From Chryseobacterium sp. ZHDP1 (lineage in GTDB: Bacteria > Bacteroidota > Bacteroidia > Flavobacteriales > Weeksellaceae): 64,000 nt of DNA. Shown one piece after another: positions 47,619 to 57,078 of the stretch. The notes beneath the pieces were generated by a model. It saw nothing but the letters and a program-made list of their open reading frames with translations. It was not told where the DNA came from and searched no databases. The first letter of the stretch is position 1, and every line of letters begins with the position of its first letter. The position numbers and the translations under genes are program-made. The DNA is taken from positions 1,488,001-1,552,000 of the forward strand of contig NZ_CP075682.1 in assembly GCF_018603435.1 (NCBI RefSeq). Direction: 5' to 3'.

Positions 47619-47788
47619 TTAGAGATCAGGAAAACAACAGGCTTCAGCCAAAACCTACAGTCTATTTCTATCAAAGTCAGTTTTAATTTGAAAACCCTAT
47701 ACCGAGCCCCAGACCAGCACAATTAATAAAATACAGCCGTTGAATGATCAATCAACTTTCAATCCCCTTATATCAAACTCACATGACA

Positions 47789-47998
47789 TTGGAGCACCGG
47801 AAAGTTATATTCCTGCACCTTAAAGTTAGATTAGAGTATCATAAAGTTACATTGGAGCATCATAAAGTTAGATTAGAGCATCATAAAGTTACATTGGAGC
47901 ATCATGAAGTTAGATTAGAGCATCATAAAGTTAGATTGGAGCACCCTAAAGTTACATTGGAGCATCATGAAGTTAGATTAGAGCATCATAAAGTGATA
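47789..47998. repeat. 21-bp tandem repeat (10 copies)
   Basis: Ten units of the form TTGGAGCATCATAAAGTTACA, with the first four bases alternating TTGG and TTAG, giving a loose 42-base super-repeat. Unit boundaries are regular, so the array spans 210 bases. Read on the plus strand it stays open as a LEHHKVT/R heptapeptide repeat because 21 is a multiple of three. A protein here is possible but has no signal or family; it is treated as a repeat. The 47434-48269 interval has no other gene. Confidence 0.85.
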
Positions 47999-48064
47999 TT
48001 CTTCCATCCGTAAAAAATAATTTTCAGCCTCTCAGCTTAATCCTGCCCCCACAGCCATACTTTA

Positions 48065-48140
48065 CCCTAAACAGCTCCGTAGGAGCATAATCTGTGTAGA
48101 AAAAACAATCCATACAATAGCAGAACTCCGGAGGAGTTTA
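48065..48140. repeat. REP-like palindromes
   Basis: GCTCCGTAGGAGC with the tag AATCTGTGTAGAAA, then AACTCCGGAGGAGTT. The tag is the same as in the 42181 repeat pair, so they are one dispersed family. Confidence 0.7.
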
Positions 48141-48218
48141 ATCTCAGCCCTTAAAACCTCCACCGCAAAAACAATCTCAAATCCCATTTCTCCCGTTCCC
48201 AATAACAAAACCCCATAA

Positions 48219-48244
48219 AAAAACCACCGGATTCCGGTGGTTTT
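48219..48244 (-). terminator. Terminator of pnp
   Basis: On the minus strand AAAACCACCGG and CCGGTGGTTTT enclose AAT, followed by TTTTATGGGG. Confidence 0.85.
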
Positions 48245-48269
48245 CATATCTGTTAATAACAGATTTATC

Positions 48270-50513
48270 TTAAGCTTCAGCCGAAGGATTCTGATCTCCC
48301 GCAGGTTTTTCACCTTCAGGTCTTCTCTGTCCTTCCGGTCTGTTAGGTCTTTCAGGTCTTCCCTGCCCTTCCGGTCTTGGTTTCCCTTCAGGCTTCGGAG
48401 GTCTTGGTAAAAGAACTTTTCTGGAAAGCTTCATTTTCTTACGGTCATCATACCCCATAAATTTCACTTCCACTTCATCACCTTCGTTATAAGGAACCTT
48501 ATCTAAACGGGACCATTCGATCTCAGAAATGTGAAGAAGACCTTCAGTACCCTTAGCAATCGCTACAAAAGCACCGAAATCCATTACCTTCACCACTTTC
48601 CCTTTATAAACCTCTCCTACAACAGGAACAAAAGTAATCTCATTGATCTTCGCAACCGCAGCATTGATCTTCTCTCTGTCTGTACCTGCAATCTCGATAC
48701 GTCCGATTTCACCAATCTCTTCAATAGCAATAACCGTATCCGTATCCTTCTGCATCTGCTGAATGATCTTTCCGCCAGGTCCGATTACCGCACCGATAAA
48801 CTCCTTCGGAATCTCCATTACCACCATCTTCGGAGCGTGAGGCTTAACGTCAGCTCTTGGTTCAGCAATCGTTTCAGTAATCTTATTTAAAATATGCAAT
48901 CTTCCATCTCTTGCCTGCATCAAAGCCTTTTCCATAATATCCATAGAAAGCCCCTGGATTTTAATATCCATCTGGCAGGCTGTGATACCATCCGCAGTAC
49001 CCGTTACTTTAAAATCCATATCCCCTAAGTGATCTTCATCTCCTAAGATATCAGAAAGTACCGTGAATTTACCCGATTTTGTATCCGTAATCAATCCCAT
49101 GGCAATCCCCGAAACAGGTTTTGTAATCTGTACACCCGCATCCATCAATGCCAGTGTTCCTGCACAAACCGTTGCCATAGAAGACGAACCGTTAGATTCT
49201 AAAATATCAGAAACAATTCTGATCGTGTAAGGATTTTCTGCAGGGATTACTGCAGTTAAAGCTCTCTGAGCAAGATTCCCGTGTCCGACTTCTCTTCTTG
49301 AAGTTCCTCTTAAAGGTCTTGCTTCACCCGTAGAGAACGGCGGGAAATTATAATGTAAAAAGAATTTTTCGTCATGCTGCGTAATCACGCTGTCGATCAT
49401 GTTCGCATCCTTTACAGAACCTAAAGTAACCGCAGTTAACGACTGAGTTTCCCCTCTTGTAAAGACTGCAGAACCGTGTGCTCCCGGAAGATAATCGATC
49501 TCAGACCAGATCGGACGGATCGTTTGAGGATCACGGCCGTCAAGACGGATATTTTCTTCAAGAATCATCTGGCGCATCGCCTCTTTTTCAACGTCGTGAT
49601 AATATACTTTTACGAAAGGAGTTACTCTTTCAAGCTCTTCCGCATCCTCTGCATACTGCGCAAGGAACTCATCAAGAACAGCCTTGAACTTCTCCCCTCT
49701 CTCTTCTTTAGCCGATGGAGTTTTTGCTACTTCATATACCTTATCATAGCATTCCTTCCATACTTTCTCACGGATTTCCTCATCATGAGTTTCATGAGAA
49801 TACTCTCTCTTAGGGAAAGATTTACCCACTTTCTCAGCAAGTCTTTCCTGAGCTTCAATCTGCTTTTTAATTTCAGCATGAGCGAAATTGATCGCTTCCA
49901 GCATTTCCTGCTCAGAAATCTCCTTCATCTCACCTTCCACCATTACGATAGAATCCTTTGTAGCCCCTACCATAATATCGATGTCAGACTTCAGAAGATT
50001 TTCATAACTTGGGTTAACGGCAAGTTCTCCGTCTATTCTTACCACTCTCGCTTCAGACATCGGTCCGCCGAAAGGAATATCTGTAATAGCAATCGCTGCT
50101 GAAGCCGCTAAACCAGCCAGAGCTTCAGGCATTACTTCCTTATCATAAGAAATTAATGAGATCATTACCTGTACTTCCGCGTGGAAATCTTCAGGAAATA
50201 ACGGACGCAAAACCCTGTCCACCAATCTCATTGTTAAAACTTCATCATCAGAAGGCTTCGCCTCTCTGCGGAAAAAGTTTCCAGGAATTCTTCCTCCTGC
50301 ATAAAATTTTTCTCTGTAATCTACCGTTAAAGGTAAAAAATCCACTCCCGGATTCGCTTCTTTGTTGGCTACCACCGTTGCTAAAAGCATCGTTCCGCCA
50401 CATCTTACAACTACGGATCCGTCGGCCTGCTTTGCCAGCTTCCCCGTTTCAATAATGATTTCCCTGCCGTCTGCAAGAGTAATCGTTTCTGTAAACGCTT
50501 GAGGTATACTCAT
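48270..50513 (-). CDS. pnp: Polyribonucleotide nucleotidyltransferase
   Basis: 747 residues. PNPase degrades RNA 3'-5' with phosphate and can add tails. Two RNase PH domains are present (about 14-140 and 320-540; [20 protein letters not shown] and [19 protein letters not shown]), linked by the helical domain, then KH ([12 protein letters not shown]) and S1 ([28 protein letters not shown]). The end has an unusual Pro/Glu/Arg-rich tail (RPEGQ repeats, about 710-747), likely disordered and RNA- or partner-binding. rpsO lies upstream on the same strand, a gene order kept in many bacteria, but each has its own terminator. Confidence 0.97.
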   Translation of the reverse strand: MSIPQAFTETITLADGREIIIETGKLAKQADGSVVVRCGGTMLLATVVANKEANPGVDFLPLTVDYREKFYAGGRIPGNFFRREAKPSDDEVLTMRLVDRVLRPLFPEDFHAEVQVMISLISYDKEVMPEALAGLAASAAIAITDIPFGGPMSEARVVRIDGELAVNPSYENLLKSDIDIMVGATKDSIVMVEGEMKEISEQEMLEAINFAHAEIKKQIEAQERLAEKVGKSFPKREYSHETHDEEIREKVWKECYDKVYEVAKTPSAKEERGEKFKAVLDEFLAQYAEDAEELERVTPFVKVYYHDVEKEAMRQMILEENIRLDGRDPQTIRPIWSEIDYLPGAHGSAVFTRGETQSLTAVTLGSVKDANMIDSVITQHDEKFFLHYNFPPFSTGEARPLRGTSRREVGHGNLAQRALTAVIPAENPYTIRIVSDILESNGSSSMATVCAGTLALMDAGVQITKPVSGIAMGLITDTKSGKFTVLSDILGDEDHLGDMDFKVTGTADGITACQMDIKIQGLSMDIMEKALMQARDGRLHILNKITETIAEPRADVKPHAPKMVVMEIPKEFIGAVIGPGGKIIQQMQKDTDTVIAIEEIGEIGRIEIAGTDREKINAAVAKINEITFVPVVGEVYKGKVVKVMDFGAFVAIAKGTEGLLHISEIEWSRLDKVPYNEGDEVEVKFMGYDDRKKMKLSRKVLLPRPPKPEGKPRPEGQGRPERPNRPEGQRRPEGEKPAGDQNPSAEA

Positions 50514-50694
50514 AAAAAAATTGTCTTCATGTACTCCGTATTGAGTACGATTATTATTTAAACTCTTTAAATTTTCGTTTGCAAAGGTAATGTATTATAA
50601 TGATTTTTTTAAATTTTTGCCTGTAAAATCTTACACATCTGCCCTATAATTTCCATATATTCTGCACCGAAAACCACTTCTGATTACGAAAACA

Positions 50695-50724
50695 AAAAAG
50701 CAACCTCTCTCGAGATTGCTTTTT
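50695..50724 (-). terminator. Terminator of rpsO
   Basis: On the minus strand AAAAAGCAA and TTGCTTTTT enclose a 12-base region, followed by GTTTTCG. Lies 20 bases past the rpsO stop. Confidence 0.8.
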
Positions 50725-50743
50725 ATGTGAAAATCTTTGTAGA

Positions 50744-51013
50744 TTATTTTCTTAAACCTAATTCAGCAATAATTGCTCTGTATCTTGCGATATCTTTATT
50801 TTTAAGGTAATCTAATAAACTTTTTCTTTTACCTACCAGTTTCACCAAAGATCTTTCTGTGTTGTAATCTTTGTGATTGCTCTTTAAATGAGCAGAAAGG
50901 TGGTTGATTCTGAAAGTGAAAAGTGCAATTTGTCCTTCAGCACTTCCTGTGTCCTGTGCAGATTTTCCGTGCTTTGCGAAAATTTCCTGCTTTTTTTCTG
51001 TTGTTAAGTACAT
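50744..51013 (-). CDS. rpsO: 30S ribosomal protein S15
   Basis: 89 residues, the standard size. S15 binds 16S rRNA; LTTEKKQEIFAKHGKSAQDT and SHKDYNTERSLVKLVGKRKS-like regions (NHKDYNTERSLVKLVGKRKS, then LLDYLKNKDIARY) are the family's rRNA-binding helices. It precedes pnp in the usual order. A consensus promoter lies upstream on the minus strand. Confidence 0.98.
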   Translation of the reverse strand: MYLTTEKKQEIFAKHGKSAQDTGSAEGQIALFTFRINHLSAHLKSNHKDYNTERSLVKLVGKRKSLLDYLKNKDIARYRAIIAELGLRK

Positions 51014-51048
51014 TCCAATATTGTTTAATGATTATTATGTAACGGGTG

Positions 51049-51079
51049 CAAAAGTACGACTATTTTTTTATTCTGCCAA
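51049..51079 (-). promoter_or_regulatory. Promoter of rpsO
   Basis: On the minus strand TTGG (51076-51079) is followed after 19 bases by TACTTTTG (51049-51056), the Bacteroidota consensus; rpsO starts about 36 bases further. Confidence 0.75.
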
Positions 51080-51186
51080 CATTATTGATTTCATTTATTG
51101 ATTTTGATAGAAAAAAATGTTAAAAATTTCTTAAAAAAATTATGTTACCCCACTAAAAGGCAGTAATTTTGCATACGAATTTAGTG

Positions 51187-51738
51187 ATGAGAAAATTAAT
51201 AACATTTACCACCTTTACTTTAGCTCTTTTTGCAGGTTTTTCTTTATTAAAAGCTCAGAAAAACCGTGAGAACAAGATCAAAAAAGTTTTATATTTCAAT
51301 CCTGAAGTAGAACCCGACATTCAGGAAATTAAAGAACCTACCAATACCGCTTTCTTCAGCGCAGTTTCTGATAATTTAAGCGAAAGAAAAAACAAAATGC
51401 TGAGAACGGAAACACAGATTTCCTTCGACAGCATTGATAAACAGACCGTTTGGGATTACTGCAAAAATAACGAAGCCGATTTTGCCATTGTTCCCAAAGT
51501 TAAATATTTCAAAGTAGGAATAGGAAAATACGTCTTTTCCAATCAGGTAGTTGTAAGCATGAAACTTTTTGATGCAGAAGGCAATCTGATTACAGAAACA
51601 GACTACGACACCTATAAAAAGAACATGAGACTGCTTGGTTCCACCGTAAACTCCGTAAAAATAGGAACCAACGGAGCCATAAAAGAAATTGTAAAGCAGT
51701 TAAAAAAAATGAAACACGCCGCTGAATCAGAATTATGA
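51187..51738 (+). CDS. Secreted hypothetical protein
   Basis: About 183 residues from ATG at 51187 with a signal peptide (MRKLITFTTFTLALFAGFSL, cleaved near KAQ). The mature part has VLYFNPEVEPDIQEIKEPTN, FSAVSDNLSERKNKMLRTET and FAIVPKVKYFKVGIGKYVFS, an alpha/beta mixed domain. A TAATTTTG -7 box lies at 51164-51171. No family recognised. It is divergent from rpsO. Confidence 0.65.
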   Translation: MRKLITFTTFTLALFAGFSLLKAQKNRENKIKKVLYFNPEVEPDIQEIKEPTNTAFFSAVSDNLSERKNKMLRTETQISFDSIDKQTVWDYCKNNEADFAIVPKVKYFKVGIGKYVFSNQVVVSMKLFDAEGNLITETDYDTYKKNMRLLGSTVNSVKIGTNGAIKEIVKQLKKMKHAAESEL

Positions 51739-52327
51739 TTTCAGGAAAATCTACTTAATTTTTATTTCAACGAAGTCCCACAAAAGATAAGCGATACTTT
51801 ACTTAAGTTCAGGATTTCCCAATGAAAAAAAATGAATAGCCTTTAAAAACCTTTTATTTTTATTCTTTTGAAAACTTCAACGATTCTGTTTCAGGTTTAA
51901 TTCTAATCCTATACACTTCAATTCATCAGGAAAAATATATTGAGAAATCCTAAATTGATTTTAAATAAACAGCAAGGGAAAATCAGATTATTGTTTTCCA
52001 TTAAAAATAATCTCAATCTGAACACATTCTAAATAAAGCTCCGAAGTTAAAAACTGCTATGCGCAACATTTAAATTCATCAATTTAAATTCATCGCAGTG
52101 TGAATAATTACAATTATTATTAGTAATTTAGTTAAGAACAATTCTTCAAACTATCTAAATTGAAATTTCTTAGCATTTGCACTCTCAGATTGCAGATGCT
52201 TTTTTATTATGGGATAATACAGAAGACATTCATCAGTAAAACAACACATTAAAATCAAATTATTTTCATTTAACAGTGAATAATACAATCTTTTTTGTAT
52301 TTTTAGCCTACATTAAATCTAAATAAT
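51739..52327. other. AT-rich region before the peptide genes
   Basis: About 590 bases with no convincing gene. It holds the terminator at 52172 and presumably the promoter of the two peptide genes. A preceding third peptide gene may have decayed here; none can be read. Confidence 0.45.
52172..52207 (+). terminator. Orphan terminator
   Basis: AGCATTTGC and GCAGATGCT enclose an 11-base loop, followed by TTTTTATT. There is no clear gene immediately upstream; a related stem (AGCATTCG/GCGGATGCT) terminates the peptide genes at 52729. Confidence 0.7.
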
Positions 52328-52477
52328 ATGAAAAATTCAAACCTGAAAAAGCTCACCAGAAAGGAGCAGGAAAAAATCAACGGCGGAGGACTTCAGAGAT
52401 GTCATTACCATTTTGAATGTCCGGGAGGATCCTGCTGCCAGAATGTTTGTGTGTACTACAACTGCCCTGAAGTATAA
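52328..52477 (+). CDS. Cysteine-rich leader-containing peptide (bacteriocin-like) 1
   Basis: 49 residues, too short for usual gene callers. The N-terminus LKKLTRKEQEKINGG is a double-glycine-type leader, known for flavobacterial bacteriocin-like peptides. The core after GG has six Cys with spacing C-x5-C-x5-CC-x3-C-x4-C, the knottin-like order C, C, CC, C, C. The second peptide, 18 bases downstream, has the same leader and spacing. Secreted peptide (toxin, signal or inhibitor) is inferred; no maturation or export gene is adjacent. Confidence 0.75.
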   Translation: MKNSNLKKLTRKEQEKINGGGLQRCHYHFECPGGSCCQNVCVYYNCPEV

Positions 52478-52494
52478 CCCCTGAAAAGTCTATT

Positions 52495-52638
52495 ATGAAA
52501 AATCTTAAAAAACTCACCAGAAAAGAGCAGGAAAAAATCAACGGAGCCGCTATGGTACAATGCACAAAAGATGCACACTGCTTTATCGGATGGTGCTGTT
52601 CCTACAGCTGCGTTCCGTATGCCTGCATTGAACCTTAG
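52495..52638 (+). CDS. Cysteine-rich leader-containing peptide (bacteriocin-like) 2
   Basis: 47 residues. Leader KNLKKLTRKEQEKINGA (GA at the cleavage position instead of GG) is nearly identical to that of peptide 1; the core has C-x5-C-x4-CC-x3-C-x4-C. Only the leader and cysteine frame are conserved, not the loops, which is the sign of tandem paralogues under diversifying change. A terminator follows. Confidence 0.75.
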   Translation: MKNLKKLTRKEQEKINGAAMVQCTKDAHCFIGWCCSYSCVPYACIEP

Positions 52639-52728
52639 TCGGAAAACCTCTTACTGAAAACCTGAAAATTCAGTACATGTAAAAAAGAAAAACAATAATT
52701 TATCACTTTTAAAATTTAATTTTTTCAA

Positions 52729-52757
52729 AGCATTCGTTTTTGCGGATGCTTTTTTAT
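52729..52757 (+). terminator. Terminator of the peptide genes
   Basis: AGCATTCG and GCGGATGCT form an imperfect stem followed by TTTTTTATTTT. Confidence 0.75.
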
Positions 52758-52794
52758 TTTCAGAAATTTAATTAATCCTTAAATTTTGCAGTTC

Positions 52795-52827
52795 TTTGGG
52801 CAATTTTAAAAATTTGGGTTATTTTTG
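52795..52827 (+). promoter_or_regulatory. Promoter of mgtE
   Basis: TTTG (52795-52798) and TATTTTTG (52820-52827) are 21 bases apart, fitting the Bacteroidota consensus. The gene starts 24 bases further. Confidence 0.7.
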
Positions 52828-52851
52828 CACTACTCTTAAAAATTTGACGTT

Positions 52852-54174
52852 TTGAATTCTAAAGACGAACTTATCTTCAACCCTGCCGATATTGCCGAAA
52901 CTCTTAGCGAACTTCACGCAGATGAGAGGCTTTTGGCATTTCTGAAAGTTCCGAAAGAATACAAAGCGGAAGTTTTTTCACATCTTGATCCCGATTTTCA
53001 GGAAGAAACCATCAGAAGCATCGGAAGCGATGAGGTTTCAGAAATTCTGAATGCGATGACGCCGGATGACAGAACGGCTCTTTTTGAAGATTTTCCGGAT
53101 GAGCTTATCAAGTACTCCATCAATCATCTTAATCCGCAGGAACGCAGAATTGCCCTTAAATTACTAGGCTACGATTCAGATTCTATTGCCCGTCTGATGA
53201 CGCCTTATTACATCCAGATCCGTAAAGAATGGACGATTAAAAGATGTCTTCAGCAGATTAAAAAAGTAGGAAGTAAAGTAGAGACGATGAATTATCTCTA
53301 CGTTGTGGACGAAAGAAACCGGCTGATCGATGATATTGCGCTGGGAAGTCTTTTACTGGCGGAGGAAGAAACTTTGGTTTCAGAAATTACAGATAATCAT
53401 TTTGTTGCCATCACGACAACGACTTCCAAAGAAGATGCGGTACAGTATTTCGAAAAGTATGACCGTGCTGCGCTTCCTATTATTACAGAAGCAGGAGTTC
53501 TGGTAGGAATTGTAACGATTGATGATATTCTCGACCAGATCGAGCAGCAGAATACGGAAGATATCCAGAAATTCGGGGGATTGGAAGCTTTGGACGTTCC
53601 TTATACGCAGACTTCTCTTATCGAAATGGTAAAAAAGAGAGGAATGTGGCTGATTATCCTATTTTTCTCTGAAATGCTTACAGCTTCGGCGATGGGTTAT
53701 TTTGAAGATGAAATTCAGAAAGCAGTTGTTCTTGCACTTTTTGTTCCATTGATTATTTCCAGCGGGGGAAATTCCGGTTCACAGGCGGCAACTTTGATTA
53801 TCAGAGCGATGGCTCTTCAGGAAATTACTCTGAAAGACTGGTGGTACGTGATGAGAAAAGAAATTTTCACGGGTTTATCATTGGGCGGAATTTTAGGGAT
53901 CATCGGTTTCTTAAGAATTATGATCTGGCATAAAGCAGGTTTTTTCGACTATGGAATTCACTGGGCTTTTGTAGGATTAAGTGTAGGCGTTTCTCTGGTG
54001 ATGATCGTTCTTTGGGGAACTCTTTCGGGTTCTATGGTTCCTTTTATTCTTAAAAAATTAAAACTCGATCCGGCAACTTCTTCTGCTCCTTTTGTAGCTA
54101 CACTGGTAGATGTAACGGGATTAATCATTTATTTTTCGGTCGCAGGACTTTTCTTAACGGGTAAACTTTTGTAA
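52852..54174 (+). CDS. mgtE: Magnesium transporter MgtE
   Basis: 440 residues starting with a TTG codon at 52852 (no suitable ATG nearby), a leaderless-looking start just after the promoter. The N domain (about 1-120) is a helical superhelix with [20 protein letters not shown], then two CBS domains (about 125-250; [20 protein letters not shown] and [20 protein letters not shown]) that sense Mg2+, and a five-helix pore domain starting [20 protein letters not shown] with the selective loop [14 protein letters not shown]. It takes up Mg2+ and closes when cytoplasmic Mg2+ is high. Confidence 0.95.
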
Positions 54175-54200
54175 TTTTAGGCGGCATCTAAAATTGTACA

Positions 54201-54938
54201 ATGAAGGTAGTTTCTTTGGTTCCCTCAATTACTGAGGCTTTATTTGATTTGGGTTTAACGGAAAAAGAAGTGGTCGGAAGAACGAAATTCTGTATTCATC
54301 CTGCTGAGAAGGTAAAAAATGTAACGGTTATCGGCGGTACAAAAAATATCAATATTGAAAAAATAAAAGCTTTGCAGCCTGATCTTATTTTAGCCAATAA
54401 GGAAGAAAATGTAAAAGAGCAGGTGGAAGCTTTAATGGATGATTGTAAAGTAATCGTCACCAATGTTGAAAATATTGAGGATAATTATTATATGCTTAAA
54501 AACTTAGGCAAAATCTTTCATCAGGAAGAAAAAGCGCAGCTTTTTAACCTAAAAATCTATGATGTTCTCAACCACGCAAAAATTGAATCTCCCATAAAAG
54601 TAGCCTACTTAATCTGGAATAATCCTTACATGACCATCGGTTCCGATACTTTTATTCATAAAATTCTGGGTGAGATTGGTTTTGAAAATATTTTTAAAGA
54701 TCAGAAACGTTATCCTGTGATTCAGACGGAAGATCTTGCGGAAGCGGAACTGATAATGCTGTCTTCTGAACCGTTCCCTTTTAAAGAGAAACATATTAAA
54801 GAGCTAAAAAAGTTTTATCCTGATAAAAAAATAATGATTGTAGACGGAGAAGCTTTCTCTTGGTACGGAACGCATATTGCGAAGTGTGAAAATTATTTTA
54901 AGGAACTTATTTCTGATCTTAAACACGAATTTCACTAA
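54201..54938 (+). CDS. Helical-backbone metal receptor (BtuF-like) protein
   Basis: 245 residues, no signal peptide at the start MKVVSLVPSITEALFDLGL, so probably cytoplasmic unlike the periplasmic binding proteins it resembles. Two lobes linked by a helix; first half VSLVPSITEALFDL and KALQPDLILANKEENVKEQV, second half AYLIWNNPYMTIGSDTFIHK. The family binds cobalamin or iron-chelates; cytosolic members in Bacteroidota have unclear roles. It follows mgtE by 26 bases and could be co-transcribed. Confidence 0.8.
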   Translation: MKVVSLVPSITEALFDLGLTEKEVVGRTKFCIHPAEKVKNVTVIGGTKNINIEKIKALQPDLILANKEENVKEQVEALMDDCKVIVTNVENIEDNYYMLKNLGKIFHQEEKAQLFNLKIYDVLNHAKIESPIKVAYLIWNNPYMTIGSDTFIHKILGEIGFENIFKDQKRYPVIQTEDLAEAELIMLSSEPFPFKEKHIKELKKFYPDKKIMIVDGEAFSWYGTHIAKCENYFKELISDLKHEFH

Positions 54939-54982
54939 TTTTTTTCACGAATGGCGGTCATTTTTTTTAATAGATTTTCTAA

Positions 54983-55045
54983 GTTTTGGCTGAAGCCGAT
55001 TTATTCGTTTGTTGATGAAAACGGACTAAAGTCCGTTTCTTTCGA
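54983..55045. repeat. REP-like palindromes
   Basis: GGCTGAAGCC, AACGGACT-AA-AGTCCGTT and TTTCGAAA in a row. These are typical dispersed palindromes of the genus and mark the intergenic end of the transcript. Confidence 0.6.
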
Positions 55046-55075
55046 AAGAAAATTTCGATCTGTCCTATCATAAAA

Positions 55076-55104
55076 AAGACTCCGGCTCTTCGAGCCGGAG
55101 TCTT
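55076..55104. terminator. Bidirectional terminator
   Basis: AAGACTCCGGCTC and GAGCCGGAGTCTT are a perfect 13-bp stem with a three-base loop, flanked by A and T tracts, between convergent genes. Confidence 0.9.
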
Positions 55105-55134
55105 ATATTTTAAACACTTTAAAAGCGATATTTT

Positions 55135-55584
55135 TTACAAAATTTTGGAAACTTCGTTACAAAGCCATTCCAATAATTCTCTGTCTTCTTCGGTAAAAGG
55201 ATCAATCGTATGAGAATCGATATCAATCTGACCGATATTCTGTCCGTCTTTGAAGATCGGAACTACGATTTCTGCTTTGGTATCGATAGAACAGCTTAAA
55301 TAATTGCTTTCTTCATGCACATCGGGAACAACAAACGTTTCATTGGAAACGGCAACCTGACCGCAGATTCCTTTTCCGTAAGGAATGATGGTGTGATCCG
55401 TCGGAGCTCCAACATAAGGTCCCAGTTTCAACTCGTCTTTATCTCCGTTTTTGAAATAAAAACCTGTCCAGTTGAAATAAGATATTTCCTGATCCAAAAG
55501 GTGACAAACTTTCTGAAGTTTTTCTTCTGTATTATGTTTCGGACTTTCAAGAATAGACGAAAGCCTTTTTTTTAATTCTGACAT
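55135..55584 (-). CDS. msrC: Free methionine-(R)-sulfoxide reductase (GAF fold)
   Basis: 149 residues, one GAF domain. It reduces free methionine-R-sulfoxide using thiols and thioredoxin. The family markers are present: FNWTGFYFKNGD, IPYGKGICGQVAVSNETFVV with the GKGxCG Cys, ESNYLSCSIDTKAEIVVPIF with the second Cys, and IGQIDIDSH. Cytoplasmic. Downstream in the same direction of 55597-57024, 12 bases apart. Confidence 0.88.
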   Translation of the reverse strand: MSELKKRLSSILESPKHNTEEKLQKVCHLLDQEISYFNWTGFYFKNGDKDELKLGPYVGAPTDHTIIPYGKGICGQVAVSNETFVVPDVHEESNYLSCSIDTKAEIVVPIFKDGQNIGQIDIDSHTIDPFTEEDRELLEWLCNEVSKIL

Positions 55585-55596
55585 TTTTTTACTGTT

Positions 55597-57024
55597 TTAA
55601 GAAAATTGTTTTAAGGAAAGTTCTTCTTTGTAGCCGAACATTCCACGCTCTTTTATCATCTCTGCAACTCCTTCCGGAAGCTGATTTTCCCATCCTTTTA
55701 TATTGCATCCGATCTTCTTCAGGATATCTCTGGAATAAATTTCCAAAAACTCCGGATTGTAATTGGTGATGTCCACAATACGGTTGTTGTGCTTGAAATA
55801 TTTATAAAGTTCCTTCAGGTTTTCTTCCACTTTAAGGTTATCGGAATCCAGCAGTTCCAGAGTTTCCGGATCTTTATAAGGATACAGATATACTCTCATC
55901 CCGTTTCGGAAAAATTTTCCGAAAGCTTCAAGAATTCCTCCCGATAAATTTTTATAATACTTTTCGTCAAATACCATTAGAAGATTATTCACGCCCATTG
56001 CAACGCCGATTTCTCCGCTTGTGTAAGACGCAAAATAATCAATCAGTCGGTAATATTCAGAATAATTGGAAACGATTACGGTATATCCTAATTTGCCGAG
56101 AACATCTACTCTGTCGAGGAAATCTCTTTCATTGATGTCTCCGTCGGCGCGAAGGTTTGAAATGGTGATTTCTATTAAAACTTCAGTTTCATCCTCAGTA
56201 CAGGTTACTTCTTTCATGAACATATTGAGTCCGTTCTGAAGCATATCAATGTTCACTTTCGTTACTGGTCTGAAACTTCCTCTTACCGCAAAAATATTTT
56301 TCTTGTACAAAATATCTGCAGGAAGCATATTATTCCCCTCCGAATTGAAAATCACGGCATCCGTCATTCCGTTTTTAACCAGCTGTAAAGACATCAGTCT
56401 GTTATCCACATACGCAAAAGCAGGCCCGCTGAAATCGATCATATCAATTTCCAGATTGTCTTTTGCCACATCGTCGTATAAAGATTCAATTAAATTTCTA
56501 GGATTGTCATAGTAATGGAAGGCTCCGAAAATTAAATTCACCCCTAAATTCCCAAGGGTTTCCTGCTGCAAGGTCGCATCATTCTCTTTGAATTTTACGT
56601 GAATTACAATTTCATTATAATCTTCGTTCTCTTTTACCTGAAAACGGATTCCAACCCAGCCGTGACCTTTAACCGTTTTATCAAAATTGATCGTGGTAAC
56701 AGTATTAGCGTAAGAAAAATATTTTCTGTTGGGATTGCTTTCTCTTGAAATTCTTTCTTCGATAAGAGCGACTTCATAGCGAAGCATTTTTCGAAGTCTG
56801 TTTTGGGTAACGTATCTGTTTTTTACCTCTTTTCCGTAGATGGCATCACTAAAATCTTTGTCGTAAGCCGACATCGCCTTAGCAATTGTACCGGAAGCTC
56901 CCCCTGCTCTAAAAAAGTGTCGGACTGTCTCCTGCCCTGCTCCAATTTCTGCGAAAGTACCATAAATAGTAGGATCTAGATTAATTGTTAATGCTTTTTG
57001 TTTAGGAGTTAGTTTCTGATACAT
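55597..57024 (-). CDS. Conserved flavobacterial protein of unknown function
   Basis: 475 residues, cytoplasmic. Highly conserved start LTPKQKALTINLDPTIYGTF plus AEIGAGQETVRHFFRAGGAS and IAKAMSAYDKDFSDAIYGKE; later VEIDMIDFSGPAFAYVDNR-like and INERDFLDRVDVLGKLGYTV. The same family is often called nicotinate-nucleotide adenylyltransferase in databases, but I see none of the nucleotidyltransferase HxGH or ISSTxxR motifs, so that name should not be trusted. Its neighbour is msrC. The family is common and apparently important in Flavobacteriales. Confidence 0.75.
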   Translation of the reverse strand: MYQKLTPKQKALTINLDPTIYGTFAEIGAGQETVRHFFRAGGASGTIAKAMSAYDKDFSDAIYGKEVKNRYVTQNRLRKMLRYEVALIEERISRESNPNRKYFSYANTVTTINFDKTVKGHGWVGIRFQVKENEDYNEIVIHVKFKENDATLQQETLGNLGVNLIFGAFHYYDNPRNLIESLYDDVAKDNLEIDMIDFSGPAFAYVDNRLMSLQLVKNGMTDAVIFNSEGNNMLPADILYKKNIFAVRGSFRPVTKVNIDMLQNGLNMFMKEVTCTEDETEVLIEITISNLRADGDINERDFLDRVDVLGKLGYTVIVSNYSEYYRLIDYFASYTSGEIGVAMGVNNLLMVFDEKYYKNLSGGILEAFGKFFRNGMRVYLYPYKDPETLELLDSDNLKVEENLKELYKYFKHNNRIVDITNYNPEFLEIYSRDILKKIGCNIKGWENQLPEGVAEMIKERGMFGYKEELSLKQFS

Positions 57025-57078
57025 TAGGACATTAAATTTTTCGTAAATTTACCAAAATTAAACCAACCTCAAAAGAAA

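Noticed and set aside
47789..47998. CRISPR array
   Set aside because: Units are contiguous with no unique spacers and no cas genes.
47744..48013. 89-residue ORF of LEHHKV repeats as a protein gene
   Set aside because: No promoter, signal or family; openness follows from the 21-bp period. Kept as a tandem repeat, with coding left open.
49476..50102. Plus-strand 208-residue ORF
   Set aside because: Entirely antisense to pnp, whose protein is unmistakable.
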